Source: Mangifera indica (lineage: Eukaryota > Streptophyta > Magnoliopsida > Sapindales > Anacardiaceae). Taken from it: a DNA stretch of 64,000 nucleotides. The stretch lies in assembly GCF_011075055.1 (NCBI RefSeq), contig NC_058138.1, positions 4,360,001 through 4,424,000 on the forward strand. Direction: 5' to 3'. A program made the translations under genes and the position numbers. Position 1 is the stretch's first letter, and each line of letters opens with the position of its first letter. Under the pieces are notes generated by a model. The model ran no database searches and had not been told where the DNA came from. It saw only the letters and a list, made by a program, of their open reading frames with translations. This document shows, one piece after another, positions 33,831 to 45,906 of the stretch.

Positions 33831-36348
33831 ATAGTTTAAACATATAAAAGTTTAAAATGGGTATGGTTTTCTACTTTTATATACGGATTTGAATTTGTTG
33901 TATATCGACATATAATTGTTCTTAGATTAGATAATATTATCGATTCATAATTATATTTAATATCATATGTTTCTATATTTGGTATGTAGAATCTAATTTG
34001 AATCAATCGAAAATCATGAAAGATAGATATAGAGTAGGTGGGTTGGCATGAACTTAACTTATAATCGATTTTATATAATGGATAATCCAAATATTATAAT
34101 CATCCTTAACTTAGAGAAATTATCATTTAATTTTAAGTAAATTAGTTTAAATTTGATTTGAATCTTTGATAACTATCTCCAAATTAAACTAAACTTAACT
34201 CAAATGAACTATCAAACAAATGAAAAAAATTTGTCAGAGATAAAAAGAAGATTTGTTAAAATTTAAAAGAAGAAAATTTGTTAGAAAATAAGGAATAAGT
34301 TAAATCTACTGAAAAAAAAATTAATCCAAAAAAAAGTCAGAAAAAATGAGAAAAATCAGCAAATAAAAAAAAAATCCTGCAAAGGACAAACTCAACTGTA
34401 ATCATGTTTCTTTTTAGATTGGATAAGGTTATCGATCTATAATTATATTCGATCAAGTACTATAATTTTTATTTAATATCAAATGTTTCTATATTTGGTA
34501 TGTAATATCTAATATAAATCGGTCCGATGTAATGTAAATAAGATAAATATATAATAGGTTGGTTTGAATTTAATTCGTTCTTAGAGAAATTAATGTTAAT
34601 TTTAAGTAGGGTTAGCTGAAGTCAGTATAGGGATAGATTCGAGTCAAATCGAGCTCGAACTTAGTTCAATTTATATGAAATTGAACTCCGGCTCATCAAG
34701 CTCACTTCAAATAAATTTAAGCTCGAATCGAATTTTTAATTAACTCGTTATTAAAACACTATCATTTTAATAGATATTAGTTAAAACAATATCATTTTAT
34801 ATCAAATTTTTTCGCGTATAAGTTTAACAAGCTAAACGCTCCAAAGCTCGAGCTCAAAAATATTAAACTTTTTGACTTGAGTTCGTTTGAGTTTAGCTTG
34901 TTATTAAAAATATGTCATTTTAATATATATTGGTCAAAATAACGTCGTTTTATATCAAAAATTTTAACTTGTAAGTTTAACGAGTTAAACACTTCAAAGT
35001 TTGAGCTCGAAAATATTAACCTTTTAAACTTGAGTTCATTTGAGTTTAGTTTATTTCAGATTCGTTCGAGCTAAACTCGAATTCAAATTCGAATAAACTC
35101 ATTTCAAATCTAGTTTTATATTGGCAAAATCTAAAATAACAGGTTTTAGATTGTTGACATAAAATGAGATGGTTCGAGCCAAGATAAACTATGATCTGAT
35201 CTCAAGCTAGCTGGATTGAATCTAGGCATAATTTTAGGTATTTTCATGTTTGATATATACTATGAAATTTTAATAAATTATATATATTTTTTGAAAAAAT
35301 AATTTTTCAAAAAGATAATTATTAACGAATTAATAGGTTTGTTAATAATTAATGAGGGTGCCATATAAGCTGATGTGGACAAAATAATTATATTATTACA
35401 TAAAATTAATATTTTACCAATATTATTAATTACCATAAAAAACATTTTCAGTGTGCAAGGAAGGAATATAAGTTAACGGTAGTTATTGTATTTATAGAGG
35501 GGTATTCTGGTACATTCACATTTTGCCCTTTCAGAATATAGTGGGCCTTTCATTTATGGGTTTTTTTTTTGTCAAGGAGAAATTTTGTGGAAAGAAGCCC
35601 GACGCTCGTGAAACGACATCGCATAAGCGGTGATAAGATAAGACTGAGAGATACGATGTCGTTTTATTTGAACAGTTGATAGATAAATTTGTTAACCCCG
35701 AAATGGCGGGAGTGGAATTTAGAGCGCTAAAAACGTGGCGGGAAGTTGCTCTTCTTGCTGTAATATTATTTAATTTTAATATGTAGTAAGAGAATCTCAT
35801 AAACTTTATGGAATTGGATAATTATAAACATTCTCTTCTTTAGTCTCCGTATTACAACTAGAACTGAATGCAAACTAAATTTCTTCTTTAATTTAAATTT
35901 ATTTAAATGTAAACGTTCTTGAGTCTGAATGTTAAAAATGTTAAGTTCGTTAGGTTTATGGATTTGAAAAATTCAATACAAAATAACATCATTTTAATCA
36001 AAATATATTAAAACGATTTTGTTTTAGTACTGAGTCAAATTTAAAGTTTAATTCAAACTCAACTTATTTGAAATGAACTCAAATTTAAACTAAATTCAAT
36101 TTAAATCTAACCCTTATTATAACTAAGTGTTCCATTGTTTCTATGTGTAGAGTTTATACAACATAATCAAATTCATGTGAAATTTTGTACTAACGAAAAA
36201 GTATACAAGAGTGATGATGCGATATTATACAAGTAAAGATGGTATTCAACATCAAGAGTGTTATTCGGTATATGTTACAAAGAAAACAAAAACGTTTTTA
36301 AACTAGTTCATCAATCTATTGTTAAGAGTTTTTTATGTTTGCTTTTCA
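33831..36348. other. Gene-free AT-rich stretch with dispersed repeats
   Basis: A segment at about 33915-34015 recurs at 34420-34540 (shared ATGTTTCTATATTTGGTATG). Region 34620-35110 is a GAGCTCGAA/GAATTCGAA-type degenerate repeat with two internal units (ACGTCGTTTTATATCA-like). The minus-strand frame at 35531-35800 is not protein-like. No gene was found. Confidence 0.5.
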
Positions 36349-36825
36349 GGGGTGTTTAGTTAAAGGGTTTTGAAAATTATTATATTAATATATATTATAT
36401 TATTTTAATTAATTTATAAGTAATAAAATATTACGATAATGTTCTACTATCAATGGTGATGTGACAAGTAATATAAGAGGTAATTTAATTATCACTTTTA
36501 TCTTAAGTCTTAAAATATTATCAAAGTAATCTTGATTTTATTATAATTATATTTTTATTTATTAATTTTTAAGACAAAAATAACTTTATTTTCAATTAAT
36601 ATAACTAACATAAAAAATATTTTAAAATAATTATATCTAAAGGTATTTAAGTAAAACAATATATTAGTATTTTTTTATTTCTTTTAATAAAAAACAATAA
36701 TTGTTTATACTTATTAAATTTTATTAAATATAGTAATTATTTATATTTGCTAATATTCTAGGTAATATATCTTTAAGGTAATATTATAATTTTGATAATA
36801 AAACATTACTTAAACCAAACACCCC
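36349..36825. mobile_element. Family 1 MITE, reverse orientation, degenerate
   Basis: The ends are GGGGTGTTTAGTT and AACCAAACACCCC. Internal order is the reverse complement of the intact copies (ATTACGATAATGTTCTACTA-like near the left, TATATCTTTAAGGTAATATT near the right). Confidence 0.75.
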
Positions 36826-36935
36826 TTTATATTATTGAGTATTTTAACTTGAATTCCGCAAGATAATTGTCAATTATGTATAAGTATTTATATATAAGAC
36901 AAAAGGTATTGTTACATGTAACTTAAAAAGTATAC

Positions 36936-37115
36936 AATAAAACTATGTACACCTACTTTTTGTACATAATTTGTATACATAGATGAGGTATTATCATGTG
37001 ATTAGATGTTTATTTATCATATTATGACACATGTTTTAAAACCACCTAATTACATGATGACACATCACTGTGTACATAAATTATGTACTAAAAATAGGTA
37101 CACATAGCATTGCTC
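36936..37115. mobile_element. Short palindromic MITE, family 3 (copy b, clearest ends)
   Basis: The left end ACTATGTACACCTACTTTTT and the right end AAAAATAGGTACACATAG form an inverted repeat. The interior has CATGTGATTAGATGTTTAT and TAATTACATGATGACACATC. No coding capacity. Confidence 0.75.
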
Positions 37116-40100
37116 AAAAGTATATGATTGCTAAATCTCGATTTGATAGAAAATAACTATTATTTCATGAAGGTATAAGATAGAGATTAAATCTGACAAT
37201 TCATATCATTGGGTCGTATTCATATTATATTAGTTTAAGTTTTAGGTTAAAGACTCATAACTTTAACTCGACTTTAATTAGAATTATATAAAAAAAAATT
37301 TCAACTTTAACCTAATTTAAATTATATTTGAGTTGACTTGTTATAACATGAATTGATCTACAATTCTTTATTGTTTTTATTCCCCTAAGTATTTTAAGCA
37401 TTTTAGTTACTTTATAAAATTACCTCAAACCTATTATTAATAAAACATACAATATGAAATTTTGTATTATTTACAAATAGTTTAAAAAATAATATACCAA
37501 AACCTTTAAACGCATATCAATAATTTTAGTCAACAAATCTTATTCTCACTATCGAATAATAAAACACGTTATGTCGAGAATCATCATCAATAATAATGCA
37601 TTAGGTCACAATTAAATATGTCATTGGACAAAGAAGTCGTGTATAAGAAGAAAGGATACATGCCCGTTCACATAAGTTTTTTATCTTCGTTTTTATCTTT
37701 GTCCTTATTTATGTCGAGAATTGCCTTGAGGTGGGGCCAGGACCTTATTTTTAGGAATCAAATTATTGTCCTTGGCACGGGATATTAGAAACATTGTCTC
37801 CCCATATTGCATGTGCCTTTGTACATTCATAAGGTTGAAGTGGGTCAAATTTCAACACTTAAAATTCAGTTTGAGCCTTCAGACCTCATTATTTTCTCTT
37901 GGGCCTTCATCTAATTGGGCTGTGCTAAAAGTTTATTCCTTAACATATATCAAAATAGAATTGAAATTTACTAGAGTCAAATCAAATAAAAATCAATTGG
38001 AGATGAGGTTGAATTTATAACAGTTAACGTAATTGATTCAATTCGAACTTGAATTTGGTTTAAATATAGTTTAAATTTGGACTTGATCCAATTCAAACTT
38101 AATTGATTCATAAAAATGAGTTCAATTTTTAGTTTGAACTCGATTTATTCAAATTTGATTTGATTAATCCAAACTAAACTAGTTCATAGGACAACCAACT
38201 ATAAATCAAATTCTATTTAATATCAATCCGATAACTAATATCAAAAGAATTGGGATTTTTTTCTACTTCTTAGACAAACCAAATGAGTAAATTTTAAAAA
38301 GAGCATTTGGTTCAAAGTAATTTTTTATTACCCTAATAATTTATTTTTTTATTATTTATCTTAATTTGATTGGTTTAAAAGATAATAAGAGTGAATTAAA
38401 TTTGGCTTGTTATGACATTATTTTCATCTCACACATAGGGCTAGACCCAAATGGAGTTCGGTTTGGTTTGAATATGAACTGATTCGAGTTAAGAGGTTCA
38501 ATTTATTTTAAAACCGAACCGAACTCAAGTTATAGAGAGCTTAGTTCTATTTGGTTTGCGAGCTCGATAGATAGCTCAATTCTGTTTGAACTTCGCTCAT
38601 TGTTTGATTCAAATTATACTTTATAATTATTAAACAATATCGTTTTGTTAATGAGTTACAAATTCAAACCACGAATTTAAGTTACATATCTGAACCATAA
38701 ATTCTAGTTAAACTTGAACTAAAACATTTTTATTCAAATCAAACTTAAACTATTTTTAATATTAGTTTGACGCATTTGGCTGAATTCAAATCAAATTATT
38801 TTTTATTATAATTAAACTTAAACCAAACAGTGTTTAGACTCAATTTAGTTTGTATCCATCTCTACTTACATATAAATTGATAAATACAATATGCTTTATC
38901 AATGGCTACTGTTAAATTTACTTTTTATTTTCCTTTACCTCCTGGAAAAAGGAAATTCAGATTTTTTACAGAACTCACATTTTTCGAGTGTTCATTTCTT
39001 ACTTAAGCCCTCTTGATTCAACTTGTTTTATACCCTTTGAAAATATTACATTTAGAAATTAAAAATATTGTTTGTGCGAAAATGATCCTAGTAATTTTGA
39101 TGCGTAAGAAGTCTTTGTATATAGATTCGATTTAATTCTAAAATATTTTCTGGACTGGTGGATTCGATCTAAAATTAGTGTCAAATATATTCTAGATGAT
39201 GATTGAAACTAATTTCAGTCGTTAAATCAGATTGATCGTATATCGAATAAGATAAAATATATTAAACTATGATTAATTATCAGATTAAATCAATTTAGTC
39301 ATCATGATAATATCATATAACTAAAATATTTTTTAAAATTTTAATTATATCATACTAACATTATCAATTTGATTAAGCAGTCAAAATAGTCGATCGACAT
39401 TTTTGTCCGAGTCCATAATTGTTGAAAGAAGATTCACTCCATGATAAGAAAACAACATGACTTTTGGCAGCATGATCCTGTTGATGTTTTGTCATATAAC
39501 GAGTGGATTCCATTATGAGTTGAATTATTTCTAACTAGTATATAATATTATCAAAAAAATTTTGATAAGATAAATAATATTATCAAATGAGTAAATAATA
39601 TCATTGATTGAATAAATAGTATCATTAAATAGATTATCGAACTGATCTTAAACATAACTACTAAGCTATAATTCTATCTTGAAATCAAATCATTTGAGTT
39701 AAGTCGTGGGTTTGAGTAAAGTTAAGTCGTGGGTTCCAGTCAAGTTAAATTGTGGGTTCAAGTTTACCATCTCAAATTGAATTTACCCTTGTATGCAACA
39801 AAACAATAAAATAATAATTTTAAGAAAAAAAAGTGTTCGAGTGAGATTGGTTATTCATTAGAATGTGTTTAATTTGGATAATATTTAATTATCAAAATTG
39901 TTTTTAAAACTAGATATGTCAATTAGCCTTTTTGCCCATAAAACTTTAAAAAACTGTAAAAAATACCCTTTGTAATTTTAAAACCCTATATAAATCTACT
40001 TCGTTAAATAAAAAATAACTAACTCAAACAACTATAACTACCATTATAATTTATATATAATCTTCTTTGCGGCCCATGGAAAAAAAAAATCGTTTCAGAC

Positions 40101-40704
40101 ATTAAATTAATATGTAAAATAATTGAAATATACAAAATAAACAATTTAAAAATATATAATTAGATAAATCTCGTAATTACATTAAATATACATAATAAAA
40201 TAGTTCAATTTAAACGTGAAACAAATTAACAAACATTATATAAACATAATATTAATATAAATTAATAAACACTACACTTTTCGATTTCGAGTTTGAACTT
40301 GATAACTTAATAGGCAAATTTTTTTGTTATAGGCTTATAGCTCATTTGAAGCTCGAAATCTGCTTAATTCGAACCTTTTTTTTTTTCATTAAACAATTGG
40401 GTCTTAGACTTGCTCAACTCAATTGATAGATTTACTTAAAATATTATTAAGTTAGTATTGTGTGGTTAAACCCAACATATCTTATATTAAAGTGTTTGTT
40501 TTGTATATGTTCTAAAATATTCTTTTCATAAATAACATATTAAAATTTTTTTATATTGTTAAATTATAAAATTAATTAATTAAATTATTTATTCTTATTT
40601 GACATCTTATAATCATATTATATTACTAGCTATTATTTTTGAAAACGTGAGTACTTCTTTTATTTAATAATGACAAAACTATAAGGAAACAAGATTACAT
40701 TAAA
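37116..40704. other. Gene-free AT-rich stretch
   Basis: No gene or RNA was found. It holds a GAACTCAAACT-type repeat at 38020-38200 and 38450-38860, a small family 1 MITE fragment near 38300 (GCATTTGGTTCAAAGTAAT), and three tandem copies of a 23-bp unit containing TTAAGTCGTGGGTT at 39697-39770. Confidence 0.5.
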
Positions 40705-41168
40705 GGGTTATTTGGTTTAGGAAATATTTTATTATCAAAATTAAAAAGTTATCTTGAAGATAGAGTATTTTAAAGATTATTAGATATAAATTATTACTAT
40801 ATTTGATATAAATAATTATTGTGTTTGGTTAGAATAATAAAAAATACTTATATATTATCTTACTTAAATATCCTTAAGTTTAATTATTCTAAAATATTTT
40901 TTATGTTATTTGTTATATTAATTAAAATAATATTATTTTTATCCTAAAAAATTTAATAAATAAAAATATAGTTATAATAAAATCAATATTATATTAATAA
41001 TTTTTTAATATCTAAAATAGAGATAATAATCAAATTACCCTTTATATTTATTACTTGTTATATTATTACTGATAATAAAGATTATTAAAATTTTTATTAC
41101 TTATAAACTAAATAAAATAATATAAATAATAAAAAATAAATTATCAAAATAGTTTTCTAAACTGCCCT
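40705..41168. mobile_element. Family 1 MITE, degenerate
   Basis: It begins AAGGGTTATTTGGTTTAGG and keeps the CTTGAAGATAGA, TTACTTAAATATCCTTAA and GAGATAATAATCAAATTACC blocks. It lies 100 bp before a well preserved copy of the same family. Confidence 0.7.
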
Positions 41169-41264
41169 GAAGGGTTTATTGCCAACATTAAAAAAAAAAA
41201 AAAAGTTAAATACCCAGAAGCTGCTTGCCTTCCTAATTTTGGGATTGTTGGACCATAACCTTTA

Positions 41265-41746
41265 GGGGGTGTTTGGTTTAGGTAATGTTTGATTACTAAA
41301 ATAGAAAGATTACCTTGAAGATAGATTACTTAGAAGATTACTGAGTATAAATGATTACTATGTTTGATAAAATTTTATAGATATAAATAATTATTGTGTT
41401 TGGTTAAAGGTAATAAAAGATTACTAGTAAATTATTTTACTTAAATGTCCTTGAATATAATTATTTTTAAATATTTTTTATATTATTTGTCATATTAATT
41501 AAAAATAAATTTATTTTGATCTCAAAAAATTAATACATAATAATTTTTCTATAATAAATTCAAGATTACCCCAGTAATCTTTAAATACTTAAGGTGAAGG
41601 TAGTAATCAGATTACCACCTATATTACCTGCCACGTCAGCATTGGTAATAGAAGATTACTGTTATCTTTTATTACTGACAAACCAAACAAGGGAATAAAA
41701 GATAGATTATCAAGGTAATTTTAAAAACCTTCAACCAAGCGCACCC
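41265..41746. mobile_element. PIF/Harbinger-type MITE, family 1, well preserved
   Basis: Ends are GGGGGTGTTTGGTT and AACCAAGCGCACCC, with TTA on both sides (41262-41264 and 41747-41749). At 482 bp it is collinear with the 22.45-kb copy, including TGCCACGTCAGCATTGGTAA near the right end. Confidence 0.88.
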
Positions 41747-43777
41747 TTAGGCCTTCATCTGAACGGGGTTTATGATAAAATTTTCATTCTCAACAACATA
41801 CATCAAAAGAACTTTGGGTTAGATTCAAACCAAATTCGAATAAGGATTAACTTGAGATTAAGTTATCTCTAACATGTAGCTTAAGTGAAACATGAGGGTG
41901 CTTAAGCACGAGAGCGTAAATTCGAACCCACCATCGATATATTAAAATCAAATTCTTAACTTATCATGTTTAATACTCATATGCCCAATTACTAGAACCA
42001 GAGTTTTACTTGTTTAATGTGATCAGTTTAGTCTTGAAAAGATGGTACAACTCAAATACGGTCAAATCTAAAAGGGTCAATTTCGAGATCGATAAACGTA
42101 AATTTCTTTTAACTTAAGTTCAATTCAATTTGTAAAATTGAAGCTCAATTTTGACTCTGATGCAATTTGACTTTAGACTTAATTCCAGTTGAGCTCAATC
42201 TCTAATGTTGGAGCCAATTTGAACTTACTTCGTTTGTAATATTGAATCAAATCTTTAGCCTGAACTTAATCTATTAAAACTCAAAATCAACTTGTTTAAG
42301 CCAAATCTAAGATTCAACCCCTACATCAATATCTACATAATCTCAATTGATATTAGTTTTCCTTTGTTAAAATCACTTCTCTTCTTCAAGAACCGATTGG
42401 TTTGTAAAGGTTTAGTCCATTATTATTTTGCTACAATGTGGGTTTATTATTAGTCTGTGAGAATTGGATGGTTTAAGACAAATTTGAAGAGATAAATGAT
42501 AGTTGACTTTGATTCATGGCAATTTTCTTGGAAGTTTTTGACAATTGCTTGGAAATTTGTAATTTTGTGAGAACCCCCACCCCCCTCCCTCCCTTTTTTT
42601 TTTTTCGGAAGAACGATTTATAACAACTTTAGCTTGAGTTGGCCGTGAGATCATCATAAGAGAATAAAATTTGAAAAATTTTAAAAATCTTAAGAAAAGA
42701 TGTAGTTGTCAACATTTCACTCAAATCGAGTTGTCTTAAGTTAAATTTAAACTACGATTATTCTAATTTAAGTTCGATTTGTTTGGGTCAAATTCAAACC
42801 AATTTAACTTAAATACAACTCTATGGGTTTCAAATTGATTTCTTTAATGAATTGGGCAAATTAGAATATGGGCTTAGTGTTCTTTTATTGACCCATTATT
42901 TAGTAGGTAAACTCCTTTTATTTATTTATTTATTTGTGTGGCTTCACCAACCTTCAATTTGACTTATATATGAATTGGTATTTTATTGAACTACTTGAAT
43001 AATAAAAAATTAAAAAAAAAGTTAATATTTTCAAGCGAGCCCATTTTAAATGTGTATGTAGAATAATGTGATCTTTCAAAGATTACGTAACTATTTGTTA
43101 CATAAGGCTCTTGATTACACTTGCAAATATGATACCTCAGATATTAATAGATAGACGTGTTATTATTATTGGTGGAGATAGAGGTGACTAATGGTAAGTT
43201 AGACTGATCTTGATGTGACTTACAATGCCCACATGTTAGATTGAATCGAGACTTATCATTTAGTTATCTCGAGTCAATCTGACAAAAACTTTAGATTTGG
43301 TGTATGACTTATTAGTTAAATTATAATTTTTTATATTTTTAAAAATTTAATCAATATTTAATTACATTTTATATTTTATTATATCGTATTAAATTAACTC
43401 GCAAACTTTATCGCATTGTGGGATTCCCACAACCCGAGCCCACTTCTTTTAACTTCATCAAAGTGTAGTCAAAGTGCAATAACTCATTTGCCATGCAAGA
43501 GCATACAATGATAACAACACTTAATAAATAATATGATATCATATTTTACTTATTTAATTATACATGTAACATTAGTTTTTGACAATATAAATTAGGCTCA
43601 AGGTGAGACACTTTCACTATTCAATAAGCATTTACAATTTCTAATATTGTAATATTATTATTATTTTTTAAATATTCAAGATGTAGACTCCTAATTGACC
43701 AACTTACGTTAAAAATCTCTTTACCTATTTGCTCTAAATTTTACATTAGTTCAATTTATTTTTTGTGAAAATGAGTA
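41747..43777. other. Gene-free AT-rich stretch
   Basis: No gene was found. It includes a GAATTCAA-type repeat at 42050-42310 and a pyrimidine run (C-rich, then T-rich) at about 42575-42606. Confidence 0.5.
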
Positions 43778-43920
43778 GTATTTTATGCACAAATAATAAT
43801 ATATTATAATATGATTGAATAGTTTTAAATTAGAAATAAAATAATAACCAATTATATTGTGACATGTCATTATTTATACATTAAATTATGTATATTATTT
43901 GTGCATATATTTTTATTGAT
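43778..43920. mobile_element. Short palindromic MITE, family 3 (copy c)
   Basis: Inverted ends ATGCACAAATAATAATATAT and TATATTATTTGTGCAT flank the family core (TTTAAATTAGAAATAAAATA). Confidence 0.65.
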
Positions 43921-44094
43921 TCAAGATTTATAAGGTAACTTTGGAATTTCGGCATAAAATTACTATTTGAGACACTAAATTAATGACATAGGAAAATTAT
44001 TCAAATAGATTTGGGCATTTTGGGTATAGTCTAATTATCTATTTTTTTGCTTTTTAAAATTAATTATAGTTGTCAAAATAATCATATATTAAGT

Positions 44095-44255
44095 AATAAA
44101 ACTATGTATATATATTTTTAGTATACAATTTATATACAGAAATGTTGTATTATTATTTGATCAGATGATTTTGAATTGAAAATAAAATAATATATAATCA
44201 CATGATAACACATCATTTGTATACCTAAATTGTGTACAAATAATATTGTCTTATA
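44095..44255. mobile_element. Short palindromic MITE, family 3 (copy d)
   Basis: It holds AACTATGTATATATATTTTT, TATTATTTGATCAGATGATT, AATCACATGATAACACATCA and AATTGTGTACAAATAATATT in the family order. Confidence 0.7.
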
Positions 44256-45089
44256 TTAAGAGGGGTCTTAGTCTGACCTAGAGGCAATAGTGGACTAAGC
44301 CGGATAGTTAATTTTTTTTAATTAAAAGATTTTTAAATTATTTTTTTAAATCGTCAACAATAATGACTCGTGTTGAGTAGTCCACGACCGGGCTCGACCT
44401 ACTACAATAGCAAGTTAGGCCTTTCCATGCAGGGTTTTTCTATGGGGTTTTTTTCTAGGCTCTAGGTCTGATCGCAGGCCAACTCGACTTAATTGACATT
44501 TCTAGTCTTACTTATAATCTTTTATTCAAATAATATGATAAAAATGTTTTAATTATGTATATGATTCTCATAAGTAAAGGTTTTAAGAATCGGACTGAAG
44601 CTTAAACTGTTTTGAGAGTTGATTTTGATTAAATTGATCGGTCTAATTGGAATTTCAGTTTTGTGTATAAAACTCTGAAAAAATTATATCTAATTATATA
44701 TTTTTTACGTATTAAATTTTAATTTATATATAATTTTCAATTCAAACTCTATAAAATACGTGTTGAAATCAAAACAAAACACAGGAACATATTGAACAAA
44801 ACACAAATCATTCACCATTCTATGCATCATTAAATGTTAATCCGGCAATATTATTAAATATTAAAATAAACCTACAAGGTACTAGCTTCTTTAAATGTAT
44901 TGAAAATGTACATAATATTACTTGGGAAGTTAGGAAAACTACCGATGGGCTGTGAAAAGTTTGAAAATACTCCAGTATATTATATAATAGATTATAAAAT
45001 TTAAACTACAAACTGTAAATAATATATTATATAATAATATTGTTAAGGACGTTGGGAAAACCATACTTCCCAAGATTTAAGATTCTGCG
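44256..45089. other. Gene-free AT-rich stretch
   Basis: Nothing recognisable was found on either strand. Confidence 0.5.
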
Positions 45090-45098
45090 ATATTAAAA

Positions 45099-45897
45099 GG
45101 CCAAAGGACTATTTTCCACCCAAAATATGTTATAATCTCAACTTTTCACCCGTTAACTATAAAAATCTTATTTACCTACCTATGAATTGTTAAAATTAAC
45201 GGTTTAAAGGATAAATAATCATTTTATCTATAATATTAAAAATAAATTAAAATTTAATCTAGTTTTTCCCCTAACCCGTAAAAACTACCTATTTCTCTCT
45301 ATGTTAAGTTTTAAAAAATAGCATTCTCTCTCTAGGGTTTAGCTTTTAATCCCCGATGTCAAATTCGGTACCATCATTGACAACGAAGCTTTCCAGAGGC
45401 ATCATTATGATCCGACCGTCTCTCTTTTCTCCTCTGGAATATCGATTGATCGAGATCTCGTCTAGAAAGTCAAAGAGCTTTGTCTCTTCCCAGATGAAGA
45501 TGAGGGCTGTCGTCTTCGTCTGGGAAGACAAAGAGCTTCGTGTCCCGACGAAGCTCTTCGACTTTCTAGGCCAGATCTTGGCCAACTGACGTTCTAGAGG
45601 AGAAAAGAGAGACGACCGAAGTATGATGATGCCTCTAGAAAGCTTCGTCTTGACGATGACGTCAGATTTGACGTCGGGGATTGAAAACTAAACCCTAAAG
45701 GAGGAATGCTATTTTTTAAAACTTGACCTAGGGGAAAATAGTTAGTTTTTAGGGGTTAGAGGGATAAGAGATAAAATTTTAAGGGGTTAGAGTTCTGTTA
45801 ATTTTAATTATTCATGAGTAGATAAATGAAATTTTTAAAGTTAACAAAAAGAACTTTGAGATAATACATACTTTGGGTGGGAAATAGTCCTTTGGCC
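45099..45897. mobile_element. MULE-type foldback MITE, family 2, with 9-bp target duplication
   Basis: The ends GGCCAAAGGACTATTTTCCA and GGGAAATAGTCCTTTGGCC are inverted repeats. ATATTAAAA lies on both sides (45090-45098 and 45898-45906), the 9-bp duplication typical of Mutator elements. The arms pair far inward: ATTCGGTACCATCATTGACA and CTTTCCAGAGGCATCAT on the left match the right half around 45600-45690. The opposite-strand frames of 77-79 codons at 45346-45589 arise from this palindrome and are not genes. Confidence 0.92.
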
Positions 45898-45906
45898 ATA
45901 TTAAAA

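Noticed and set aside
45346..45589. Overlapping frames on both strands
   Set aside because: They mirror each other because the MITE interior is palindromic; no protein family is suggested.
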